Source: Agrostemma githago (Eukaryota; Streptophyta; Magnoliopsida; Caryophyllales; Caryophyllaceae). Taken from it: a stretch of DNA of 64,000 nucleotides. The notes below the pieces were generated by a model. That model was not told the origin of the DNA and made no database searches. It saw only the letters and a list, made by a program, of their open reading frames with translations. The stretch lies in NCBI GenBank assembly GCA_958450325.1, contig OY288248.1, positions 1,302,001-1,366,000 on the forward strand, read 5' to 3'. Below, in pieces: positions 31,796-43,372 of this stretch. Within the stretch, counting starts at the first letter, position 1. Every line of letters starts with the position of its first letter. A program made the translations under genes and the position numbers.

Positions 31796-32619
31796 TAGAT
31801 TAGAATTTATATTAGAGATTCTCTCCACCCATGAATAGTGCCAAAAAGTAAACGTAAAGAACTAAAAGAATCGGAGGGAATATATTATATGTGAGGAGTA
31901 TTATATTCAAAGATAAATAAATAACCGAGACAAAGAGAATATATATTCCGTATGAAGAGACTTATCTTACTAAAGAATTAGGGTAAAAAGTGTCTTTCAA
32001 TTTTGTGCAAATGTAAACTCGTGTTTTCCCGTCCTTTCAAAATTATTGGTGATTTAGTTGTTCAATGATGAATATGATTGAGTAGTGATCCTACTACATA
32101 AGCTTTTACTCTCTATACTCTTGTGTGTATTGGATTTTTGGATGCCTATGATTGATGGATACTATGTGTCTTAAGTAGACCTGTTAAACAGGTTGGGCGG
32201 TCGGATTTCGGGTTCGGGTAAAATACAGGTCGGGTGTATTTCGGGTTGGAAAAATACGGGTTTTATTTACTGAGTTTATATAAGATTTTGAATTGAGTTG
32301 TAAGTTTTTAAGTTCAGACATTTATGTGATTTAACTCGACAACTTTACACTAAAACTCAGAAAATTTACAGTAAAACTCAAAACTTCTAACATCATAAAA
32401 CCAGTTGTACATAGAGCTATGTACAATATAATCTTCCATATGACTAGATAAAATACTTCGTAGTTTTTTTTTTGTTTTATGTTTTTTTTTGCAAGTGGAT
32501 ATTTACGTGGTTTGATCTCTTATAACTGGATGATTTTTTTAAAATGCTAATCTCTATGAATTTTTTTCCCGTACCCACGTCTTATTCATATTATCTGACC
32601 CGTCATAACATTATGACGT

Positions 32620-32830
32620 ATATCAGTTGGTCTCCCTTGCGACAGATATATATCCCTCGCAAGCTTAAGACGAGTCAAGTATATATCACTCAGGGAGATA
32701 AAGACAAATATTTATCTAGGTCCCATCCACCTCACTTTTGTCTTATTCCACCTATTTGGTATCTATTTGATCCGTTATACGTTTGTGACGGATATCTCCG
32801 TCACAAAACAAGAATTTGTGGACGTATATA
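32620..32830. mobile_element. MITE, uninterrupted relative of the one at 13677
   Basis: Contains GTTGGTCTCCCTTGCGACAG, CTCGCAAGCTTAAGACGAGT, CACCTCACTTTTGTCTTATT and GTTTGTGACGGATATCTCCG in the order seen around the nested S1 at 13724, but without the S1. Confidence 0.6.
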
Positions 32831-33133
32831 TCCATCGTAAACAAGAATTGATGTTTTTAAAGTCATGGTCCACCCGCTGCCTATATTAAAGAACGAGGGA
32901 GGGTGTGGATTATCTACGTACTTTAAATCTTAGGGCACCCACCCAACCCATGCAACTACTAATGTTTTTTACGCATGAATATAACCCTTAGCCCTTAGGT
33001 AAAGAAAAAGCATGTGGGTACAACCCCTTTTTATTGGAGGCTCTAATTTTACACATTCTTGTGACGAAATTATCTGTCACACACTTATAACGGATCAAAT
33101 ATGATCAGTTTATATAGAAAATAAAAAATATTA

Positions 33134-33300
33134 CTCCCTCTGTTCCAATAATTGTTTGCCTTTCCTTTTGGCACCAAGGGTAAGAGATTCAATGAGGAAG
33201 TGACATGTGGAGCTAAACTCATGAGAAAGGTCAAATTGCATATAAAAAACATTCCTAAAATAGAAAGGCAAACAATTCATTGAGACGCCCCAATATAGAA
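33134..33300. mobile_element. S1 MITE lacking its right end
   Basis: Begins TA-CTCCCTCTGTTCCAATAAT and follows S1 through GAGACGCCCCAATATAGAAT, then stops. The terminal ~45 bp are missing. Confidence 0.8.
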
Positions 33301-33800
33301 TATATGGTTTCTTTTCTATATAAATGAGATGTATTTGACCCGTTATATCAAAATGACGGATACTTTTGTCACAAGTAAAGTCGACAAAAAATGACATGAC
33401 CCGAAAACATGACAGGGAATTAACAAGTTTGGATTGAGGGTTCATGACCCATTTATCTAAGGTTGACACGAACACGACACGGGATTTAATTGGGTCAAGT
33501 TTGGGTTGAGGTCCCAAAACATGAACCCGACACGAATAACCTGTTTATTAAATTAGTCTAGGTTTTTTTAATCATTTTTAAGATAATTATGTAAATACTT
33601 TTCAAATATGGACGTGACACGAAAACACGACGCAAAATAAATGAGTTTGGATTGGGATTAATGGACTCATTTATTTATTTAAGTGGGTCAACACGAACCC
33701 GACACGAAACTTAAATGAGTCGGGTTTGAGTTGAGGGATTCATGACCCGTTTACCAATGACACGAACACGACACGAAACGATCTGTTTGCCACTAGTCAC
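33300..33800. repeat. Degenerate dispersed repeat rich in AACACGACACGA
   Basis: ACACGAACACGACACGGGAT, GAACCCGACACGA and GACACGAACACGACACGAAA recur on the + strand, alternating with GGGTTTGAGTTGAGG. No protein frame survives. Similar words occur at 53640-54080. Confidence 0.5.
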
Positions 33801-33853
33801 AAGAGAGAGTAGCTGGCAATTTTATGACCTTCCTTTATTCTTTATATTTAGAG

Positions 33854-34160
33854 TAAATAAAAAATTACTCCCTTTTAAAATATCAATTTTAAAATTTACT
33901 CCCTTTTGAAATATTTATTAAAAATAACTTCCAAAATCTATCAAAAGTTCAAAATTTGCTCTCAAATTTATTTTTAGGACGAAAATGCCCTTGGCTAAAG
34001 TAACATGGCATAAAAATTGTAGAGGCATTTCCGTCCAAAAATTATATTTTGGAGCAATTTTTGAACTTTTGATAGATTTCGAGAGTTATTTTTAACAAAA
34101 AATTCAAAAGGAAGTAAATTTTAAAATTGATATCTTAAAAAGGAGTAATTTTTAATTTAC
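33854..34160. mobile_element. Foldback MITE
   Basis: TAAATAAAAAATTACTCCCT, TATCAATTTTAAAATTTACT and ATCTATCAAAAGTTCAAAA on the left reappear inverted on the right (TTTTGAACTTTTGATAGAT, AGTAAATTTTAAAATTGATA, AGGAGTAATTTTTAATTTA). The central part holds GAAAATGCCC / GGCATTTCCGTCC. Confidence 0.8.
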
Positions 34161-34164
34161 TACT

Positions 34165-35380
34165 ATATTTATCCCACAATTAATTGTGACAATTATGATG
34201 AAAATCAGAAAATGTTGGATTTATTATAATTGTTTGACTCATGATTTTTATTTCTATAAGTATAACCTGAACTGTATTTATATGGTCAATCAATAAATCT
34301 TGGTGTTTTGATTTTTTGAAGTTGTTTTTGAGTCAAACTTACGTGTGTTGTTTATTTAATTATTACTGTCAGAATTTACGTGCGTTTTATTAAAATTTCT
34401 GAACAAAATTGATATATATAGCACGCACACATGGAACATTTATTTACACCTATTGTAATTAGACTAACACAAAATTCAGAGAAAAAACGATTTCTTAACA
34501 ACGTACTGTAGCATCAGTGTAGTTCTCATGTAATTGCATGATTTTGTAAGGAATATATAAATAATTTAAAAAAAAAGTAATTTGAAAATTTTATTTTTTG
34601 TGATAAACCTTGTATTAATATAATTAATCGACTCTTTTAATCAAAGTGAATAAAATATTTGTATAAACTTGCAAATATTTTTTTTGTTATATTTTCTATT
34701 TTTTTATTTATCATAAATAGTTTTGTTGATTTGAGTTTTATAATTATGAGAAATTAATTTGTGATTTGTTTCTTTAATTAATTGTTTATGTAATTAAAAA
34801 GTAAAGTTTTGGAGGGAAAATTTGTTCTTTTGTGATTAAAAGACTAACACAAACTCAAGAGAAGGATGATTTCTTAATAATGTACTTCATTTATAATTTT
34901 ATATAGGTAGTTTTTCCGTGCATTTTCTCTACTTTCATTGGTTTAAAGGAACATTTTTTAATTTTCAGAGCAAATTAATACTCGTATTTTTCTAAATAAA
35001 TGTTCTCTTAATAAATTACTGAAATGTATAATTTAAAAAATGTAGAAATTACTTTTACTAGATTGATTGATTAATCAATTATTTAGGCTTAAACCTCTAC
35101 TAATTTCACGTTAACTTTATCAACTTCACCCTTAAGATTATCAGTCGACATGAAAACCCTTTTTTGAAATTTTTATCATGTGTAATTTGTACATTATACT
35201 TTCTTCGATCACTATTTTTTTTGCTCAATATCATTAAAATATTCCTCACAAATATTGAGATAATTGAACAAAAAAGAGTGACCGGAATACGTAATATTAC
35301 TCCATTGTTTATAACTCATTTTCTTTAGTGATTTAAATTAGAATTATATACCAGTAATTTTTTTATTAGAAATAATAATA
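34165..35380. other. AT-rich spacer
   Basis: No frame or RNA gene. A loose duplication is visible: AGACTAACACAAAATTCAGA with CGATTTCTTAACAACGTACT near 34470, and AGACTAACACAAACTCAAGA with ATTTCTTAATAATGTACTTC near 34845. Confidence 0.4.
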
Positions 35381-35390
35381 AATAAATCAA

Positions 35391-35832
35391 GTGATATTCT
35401 ATATGGTGCCCTCGTGTTTTTCAATATTCTACGTGGTACCCCTCGTTTTGCTCAAAATATCTTTGACTTACGATAGCTCTTAGCTATGAATTCCAAAAGA
35501 GACGATTTTAACTTTAAACTGAAGATCTCTTAAAAACGATCTGTTTGGAAAAAAAAAATCATCACTTTCGGAACTCGGGAAAGAGAGTTACGATCGGTCA
35601 AAGTTTATTCGTTTGAAAGTATTTGACTGAGCATAACTCGTAGTACAAGTTTCGAAATTGCAGAAAATCAAATCTCAAATCAAGGATCTTCTAAAGACAA
35701 TGATTTTAGCGAAAATATCGTCATTTTTGGAACTCGTGTCCATAAGTTATCGCGAGTTGGAGTTATTTTGACTAAAAGGAGGGGTACCGCATAGAAAAAG
35801 AAAAAACACAAGGGTACCAGGTAGAATATCCC
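35391..35832. mobile_element. MULE-type MITE with 9-bp target duplication
   Basis: A 442-bp element whose ends GTGATATTCTATATGGTGCC and, inverted, GGGATATTCTACCTGGTACC pair over ~28 bp. It is flanked by a perfect ATAAATCAA at 35382-35390 and 35833-35841. Nine-base duplications characterise Mutator-like elements. No coding frame inside. Confidence 0.82.
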
Positions 35833-35851
35833 ATAAATCAAATAGTAATAA

Positions 35852-36082
35852 CTAGGGTTGTTCAAAAAGTGGCCCGGACCAGACCAGGGCACATACCGGT
35901 CCAGTCTGCGGGTCGTCAAAAACTTGGTGATCGGTTCGATCTTAGGAGGGTCTGGTCCGGTCTGGTCTGGTCCGATTTTTTTTGTTAATCGGTCCGGTCC
36001 GCGGGTTTGAATTTTTGAATTTGTCGATCCGCAGGTCAATCCGGTCTGATCTGGTCCGGATTTGGACCGATGAACACCTCTA
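35852..36082. mobile_element. MITE with CTAGGGTTGTTCA ends
   Basis: Starts CTAGGGTTGTTCAAAAAGTG and ends GATGAACACCTCTAG. The interior is rich in GGTCCGGTC words. The ends resemble widespread plant hAT-type MITEs; the duplication is unclear. Confidence 0.6.
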
Positions 36083-36379
36083 GTGATAAGTTTACATAAT
36101 ATATCTATTGGTAACGGGTATCTAGGTCGAGTATGTTGTACAAACATGTGACGTTTTTGGCGTTATTATGAGAAAGTTGGTGGTCCTCGAAACCAGACTA
36201 TTGTCTTTACTTATCTATCACGATTTAACCAAGATCATCACTACTACTATTACGACCTTGCATACATCAAGTAAATTGTTTCAACTTAGATTCTTATTTG
36301 TGTCGAAAATATCTGTCATAAACTTACGACACTCAAGTAGTTTAGACAGAATATAAAACGTAACGTCTAACGTGGGTAA

Positions 36380-37355
36380 TATCTGATTACTTGGCTAAAA
36401 CATCTTCGATATATAGCAAGACTTACTAGATTGATAATACGATCTTTGTCCATAAGGGTGTTGCCTAGTGGTTAAAACTTGTGGTTATCGACCAAAGGGT
36501 CTCAGGTTCAAGCCCCTGCAAGCGCGAACTTGTGGGAGTTGTATGACTTGAGACTATGCCTTCTAGAGCCCCCGGGCGGTTTACCTTGGTGTGCGTCTCG
36601 GGTTTACCTAGAGTGCACCAAAAAGGTAGCGGCTGCGGATTCCCTCGTTCATCAAAAACAAAAAAAAGATAATATGATCTTTTGGTTTGCATTTATTCAT
36701 TCACATATCTTTTTCAATCCAACTGAGGACGCGTGTGTACTTAGTCATCGAACCGGAAAGCTATGTCTCACGTGGGTAATATCTGATCATTAGGCTAAGA
36801 CATCTTCGATAATAAGATCGACTAACTAGATTGATAATGCTACGAGTATCATTTTGTTTGCATTTATTCAATCACATGCATGTCATTTTCAATCCAGCGA
36901 AGAACGTACGTACTTAGTTGCATTATGATAATAAGACCAACTAGATGTATTCTGTAGAATAGTTTTCAGGTTCGATATCCTTTCACGTTATCTGATCATT
37001 AGGTTAAGACATCTTCGATAATAAGACTAACTAGATTGATAATACTATCATTTTGTTTGCATTTATTCAATCACATGCATGTCATTTTCAATCCAGCGAA
37101 GAATGTACGTACTTAGTTGCATTATGATAACGTGAAGGGATATCGAACGTGAAAACTGTGTTTCACGTGGGTAATATATCTGATCATTAAGCTAAAACAT
37201 CTTCGATAGTAAAACTAACTAGATTGATAATACTACACATGCATGCATGTCCTTTTCGATCGAGCGAACAACGTACGTACTTAGTCACATCATGATAACG
37301 TGAAAAGAATATCGAACCTAAAAACTATTCTACAGAATACATCTGTACTGTCTTA
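36380..37355. repeat. ~195-bp tandem array, about five copies
   Basis: Copies share TCACGTGGGTAATATCTGAT, CATCTTCGATAATAAGACTA, ACTAGATTGATAATAC, TTGTTTGCATTTATTCAATC, ACATGCATGTCATTTTCAAT and ACGTACGTACTTAGTTGC. The first is split by the SINE. A piece around 36945-37000 is inverted relative to 37300-37355 (TATTCTGTAGAATAGTTTTC against AAAACTATTCTACAGAATAC). Confidence 0.8.
36448..36667 (+). mobile_element. tRNA-derived SINE
   Basis: A 220-bp element with Pol III A box (TTGCCTAGTGGTTAAAAC) and B box (AGGTTCAAGCCCC) in its first 80 bp. A GC-rich unrelated body follows, then an A-rich tail (CATCAAAAACAAAAAAAA). It is flanked by a 15-bp duplication, GATAATACGATCTTT at 36433-36447 and GATAATATGATCTTT at 36668-36682, one mismatch. 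These features define a SINE. The flanks belong to the tandem array, so it inserted into an existing copy. Confidence 0.9.
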
Positions 37356-37359
37356 ACCA

Positions 37360-38330
37360 CTAGATTAAAATATTTTACGGTTTAATCACATCTTATATGT
37401 AGTGTACAATACTCAATAATATAAGCAACAATAGTGATAGAAGAATTGAAGGACACATGCATTATTATCGTATACACATGTGTGGACAAACAATCATTGA
37501 ATACGTTAAAATCTAAATTGCCCATTTCCGTGACTCTTTATTTCAATTCTCATTATGTGGTCGGTTCTATCGTACTTGAGAATATAATTTGTGACATTAT
37601 ATTTCGATGTAACATTTTAACGATTTCACCCACGAAACATTTCAATTTCGTTAAAAAAAATATAATTAATTTATTATTGATAAATTAACGATCTTTTCAT
37701 ATAAAGAATCATTTTACATCGTGAGACTGTTTCAAACAAGAACTACTACTCCCATTCATTATTTGTCTTTTTTTTTAACAATATTACCCTCATTATTTAC
37801 TTATATTTACAATATTTATCAATCAATTTATATATGGTCCACTTAACGTACTATTATTACTATTTACTTCTATTTATCAATATTATATTGCAAAAATAAG
37901 TAGATAAAAAAAAAGTTATACCCATTTCTACTTTATATTTCTTAATTTTAGATTGCAAAAATAAATAAATAAAAAAAACGTTATACCCATTTAGAATTGA
38001 TAGAACGATAAAAGAAAGATGAAGTACTCCGTATATACTTACTTTTACGAGATGAAATAAAATAAAATAACATTAAATTATCCTCGTCTATGAAAAACGA
38101 ACATGCATTGAACAATAATAATAATAATAAAAATAATAACAAATGGGTCGGATTAATTAAATTCTTAAACCTCCCAAAAAAAAAAGTTTACTAATTTTAA
38201 AAACTTAAATTAAAATAAAAACCCTAATATTACCATTATCTTCACAAAATAACGTTTTTTTTTTACGTAACGTACCACTTACGTAAAAACTTCTGCATGC
38301 ATGAACAAAGGGGTAAAACCGTAATTTTTC
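37360..38330. other. AT-rich downstream region of the IDD gene
   Basis: Includes simple repeats (AATAATAATAATAA at 38114). A duplicated pair reads ATAAATAAAAAAAACGTTAT and ATAAGTAGATAAAAAAAAAG, each before ACCCATTT (about 37895-37990). The 3' UTR of the minus-strand IDD gene should lie in its right part. Confidence 0.4.
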
Positions 38331-38340
38331 TTATTATTAC

Positions 38341-41300
38341 CTACCCCCACCTTGAATCCGACGTGGCTGCGGCCGCCGCCGCTGTAGGTGGCTGTGAATT
38401 TGTGATGAAATTACCGAAACTACCCTCGCCGCCATGATGATGATGATGATGATGTGGCGGTACGAGTGATGACGAGGATAATGGTGATGAGTTGTCACGA
38501 TCGTAATGGTGACCTGTCATACCGTATTGTAACCCTCCTGTGAACTTCAGCATGTTCCCTTCCATGTCATCGTCCTCGTCATCATTCACCATAAACCCTC
38601 CTTCGGTCCTATTATTATTATTATTGAGAATACTGGTCGTAACACGACCAGTATTACTATCAGTATTAGTATTAGTATTAGTATTATTATAATGGTCACC
38701 GGGTGTGAGCCCTAGGAAATCCCTAGTGGTGTCATCATCTTTTCGCCACGTGGCGAATTTGAAATCCCCGGGCCCCACCATCCCACCAACCGTCATCTGG
38801 TGGTTGGTGGTGGTGGTGGACGGTGGTGGTGGTTGATGATGACAGAATGACGAGTTGTTGTTGTTGATTAGGTCATTGTTGTTGTTGTTGTTGTTGTTGT
38901 TGCTGCTGTTGCTGTTGTCGTCATCATTGTTATTATTAAACCCGTGGTGGTTGGTGTTGAGCATGGCCCCCACCGCGGTGGCCTTTTGTAGTAAGGCGGT
39001 GGCCGAGAGGAAGTGGGCGGTGATGGTGTTGGTGTCGGAGGTGAACGGTGGTGGTTCCAACATGCTCTTAGTGAACAACGGTGGTGGTTGGAAGTTATAC
39101 GACTGATGGTGGTTCTGATTCTGATTCTGATTCTGGTGCTGCTCTGGTGGTTGTGATAATGAAAACGGGTTGTTGTTGTTGTTGTTGTGGTTGTTGTTGA
39201 TTTCGGTTTTGATATTGAGAAGGTGGTGGTGGTGGTGGTGGTTGGGGTGGTGGTGGTTAGGGTTTGGGGGTGGAGGTGGGTCCCAAGAGGAGGAAGGAGG
39301 GAAAGGGAAGAGGTTGGAGGTGGTGGTGGAGTGGTGTTGCATGGCGGCGGAGAGGGAGGAGAAAGGGGATTGAGACGGTGGCGGTGGTGGCATTAGTGGT
39401 GGTTGGTGTGGTGGTTGGTGTGGTGGTTGATGTGGTGGTGGTGGGAAGATAGGGTTTGAGAAAGGGTTGGTTGAAAGTCTTGCACTTTCTTCAGCTAATG
39501 CATCACAAAATGCTCTATGTGTGATGAAGCTATCTTTCCTATAATAATCATAATTTTGAAAAAAACAAAAAACAAAAAAAAAATTAGACATGAGTTAGAT
39601 AATTTCATTATTAATCTAAGAATAAACTCGAAATTATATTAAAATTGATGTTAATAAATAATAATTACGATTAATTACATGAAATCGTTAACTAAAATCA
39701 TTACAAAGATTTCTTCAAAAAAAGAAAAAAATCACTATGAAAATTATCAATAATCTTTAATTTATGTAAATGCTCTATAAGTACGATAAAAAAATATAAT
39801 TTATGTAAATGCTCTATAAATACGATATTAAAAAAATTAAAAAAAAAATAAAAAACTCGAAATTCTATCAAATTTCATGTTAATATATAAGTACAATGAG
39901 TTGATGACATGAATTTTTGTGTATAAAATCACTATAAAGATTATAAATAATCTAAGATTAAACTCGAAATTTTATTAAATTTGATGTTAATAATTACTCC
40001 GTATGATTAATTACATGAAACGCATGTCTAAAATCACTATAAAGATTATCAATAATCTAAGATCAAACTCGAAATTCTATCAAATTTAATGTTAGTAATA
40101 ATTATGATTATTATCACTAAAATCATGAGTAATAACCGTAGCAGGTTTATCAGAAACCGTCTCACACAATAACTATAATAAGAAAATATAAAGAATTTAT
40201 TTATTTATTTATTTATATATATAACTTGACGTAAATCGATATAGGGATCAGATAAAGGTTATTGTTTCAAAGGTTTGAACTTTGAATTGACCGAATATTT
40301 TCTTCAAATATCTTGACTATAAGTTGACAAGCAACTAAGCAAGCTACATAACATTTTCTACAATAATTAATTAATTAATTAATTATCTTGAATATTTTCT
40401 ACATTAATTAATTAATTAATTAATTATCCCACCATTTTTAATTACTATAATTACTAAAAAATTTATACATAAAATTGTTGCTCAAATTTAAGACTTTCCC
40501 TTCGAGAATTTTATTTTCATAATAAGCTAAGATTTATATATACAGAGTAATTCATAAACGAACATAATTTATATGATTCCGACATATCGTACAACATATG
40601 AGAGGAAATACAGTTAGGTAAATTTTTGTATGATTTGTCATTACGAATATAATAAGAATTAAAAACATTATTCCTAATATATTACTTGGAAAAATAAGTA
40701 AAAAAAATTACGGTTTTTCTAACGTGTGCCCACTGGGCACACGTTAATAAGCTAATTATAGCAATATTATCATGAGTATTGTCTAAGTATGGTAAATAGA
40801 ACTTAATATTTCAATTTATCATGATAATATCCATGCTAATATTGCTATAATTAGCTTATTAACGTGTGTCCAGTGGACACACGTTAGAAAAACCAAAAAA
40901 ATTATTACTACTAATATATTAAGGAAAAATGAACAAATTATTTGGATATTGATGCATGAATAAAGTAAAAAAAATCTCATAAAGTTGCATGCAAAATGCA
41001 CCATACACATTTTACACACATACCAACATTACCAATTAGGGTAAAAGTGATATGCCAGACTACATCAGATGACATAACATTGTTTTTATTTTATTTTATT
41101 TTATTTTTAAAATTATTACAGTATTATTATACAGTAATTATTACTCTGTATTAAATCTTATGTGAGACCGTCTCCCATAAATTTAACGTAAAATGTTTTT
41201 TTTATTCACTATATATGAATAGAAAGGTAACTACCAATTATTCTGTATGTTAGATGTATCATAATAAATTTATTGTAAGACTGTCTCATTGAAAAATTCG

Positions 41301-41513
41301 CGGATTATTATTATTATAATTATTATTTTTATTATTATTATAATAAATGGAACAATTTTACTGATAACCCAAAATGCAGTTATTTTTATTATTAATGTAA
41401 GACCGTCTCATTAATAACTCATATTATTATTATTACTCCGTATTATTATTATTATTATTATTATTATTTATAAAACGGAACTTATATTAACATCGAAACA
41501 AATTATAGAACTT

Positions 41514-41568
<55 letters not shown>

Positions 41569-43339
41569 AGTATTATTATTATTACGGATAGAGTATTATT
41601 TTTTATTATTATTATTTCACAAATTATCAGATTAGACGATTTCATAATAATGTTATTGCAAGTGAGATAAATACGTCTCACATGAGTATAATTATTTTAA
41701 ATTTTAAATTTAAATTTTTTATTAATATTAACCTATTTGATTCGATCCGTCACAGTAATTTCACGTGAAACCGTCTCATATGGAAGAACAAATTTCTCTT
41801 TCTCTTCATGTTCAGTATGATGAACAAGATCAGAGAGAAGCAAGTATAGGTCAGTCACCCCATCTGTTCTGCCCCTCCTGCTACTTCTAAAAAGAAATAT
41901 CTTCAAAAGATTATAACACCTTTTTCCCCTTTTTTTCTTGAAAAAATAAAAAATTAAATAATTTTTAAAAATAAAAAATTAAATAATTTTTAAAAAATAA
42001 AAAAATTAAATAATTTTTTTTAAAAATAAAAAATAAAGGAAAATTCTCAATTGCACCCGTATACTTTTTCATTTTCTCACTTGTACCCTTCTTTTCGAAG
42101 AAAAAATATTGACTGACAATAAATCTTAGATACGAATTCAGAAAACGGTACATTTTTTCTCCATATTGTACGTCGTTATGAGATCTTTATTTTGAAAAAA
42201 AAAATCGTTATTTTCTTGAAAAAATAAAATAATTTTGATAAATTATTATTATTTATTTATTAAAAAGAGAGATTAGAAGACTTTTACTTGAAAAAATAAA
42301 AAATTAAATAATTTTAAAAAAATAAAAAATAAAGGGAAAATTATCAATTGCACCCATCTACTTTTTCATTTTCTCACTTGTATCCTTCTTTTCGAAGAAA
42401 AAACTTTGACTGACAATAAATCTCAGATACGAATTCAGAAAACGGTACTCTACATCTTTTCTCCATATTGTACGTCGTTACGAGATCTTTAGTTTGAAAA
42501 AAAATCGTTATTTTCTTGAAAAAATAAAATAATTTTAATAAATTATTATTATTATTATTATTATTTATTTTTTTTAAAAAAAAAGAAAGAGAGATTAGAA
42601 GACTTTTATCTAGAGACAGGAGGGAAAGGGTATCAGTGAGCCATCATTGTTTTTTGGGGAATAGGCTACATTACAACAAGATAAACCAAAAAAAGTTAAC
42701 CTGTTTTTTAGTGCAAAAAACAAACTATATATTCACAGATCTAAATGTAATAATAATTGATTCAAAAGTCATCTATTAACATTTTAAAAAGTTCATTAAC
42801 TTTATCCTAAAATAAATAATTACTCCATCTCGATCTTCTATAAAACCGTCATATATTGTACACGTAAATAGACAAACACGAAGATGTTATTGTACGACTT
42901 GAAAAATTGTAAATTGGTTTTAAAAAATCTTTTGTTTTACAAAAAAAAAAAAGACTTAATATTATTTTTCTTTTCGAAAAATGACTTATACTGATTAGTA
43001 TTGTTATTCTAAAAATTGAAAATTAAACGCACTAATAATATACTCTGTACTAAAAATGATAATATATTAATACTCATACTATTGTTGGAAATTTGCGAAT
43101 TAATCTATTAATCCTTTTTTAATGTAAAATCACTTATAATAATAATAATAATCATCATTTTTTTTTGTAATTTGTTCTGGTGTTTAATACAAGTTTCGTT
43201 TAAAAAAAAAAAAATAATAATAATAATAATTTTGCGATCGCTAAGGGAGTGGGAGCCCAGATAGTATCTCGGCTTCCCTCTAACTTCTTGTAATTTGTTC
43301 TGGTGTTAATGAAAGTTCGGTTTATATTAAAAAAAAAAA

Positions 43340-43372
<33 letters not shown>

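Noticed and set aside
33131..33517. 128-codon minus frame
   Set aside because: Runs through an S1 MITE and a dispersed AACACGACACGA repeat; S1 copies elsewhere give similar fragments.
36448..36560. tRNA gene
   Set aside because: A and B boxes are present, but there is no acceptor stem pairing; the tail and flanking duplication identify a SINE.
38855..39452. Several + strand frames opposite the IDD third exon
   Set aside because: Shadows of His/Pro/Asn repeats coded on the minus strand; Leu/Val/Trp-Gly runs only.
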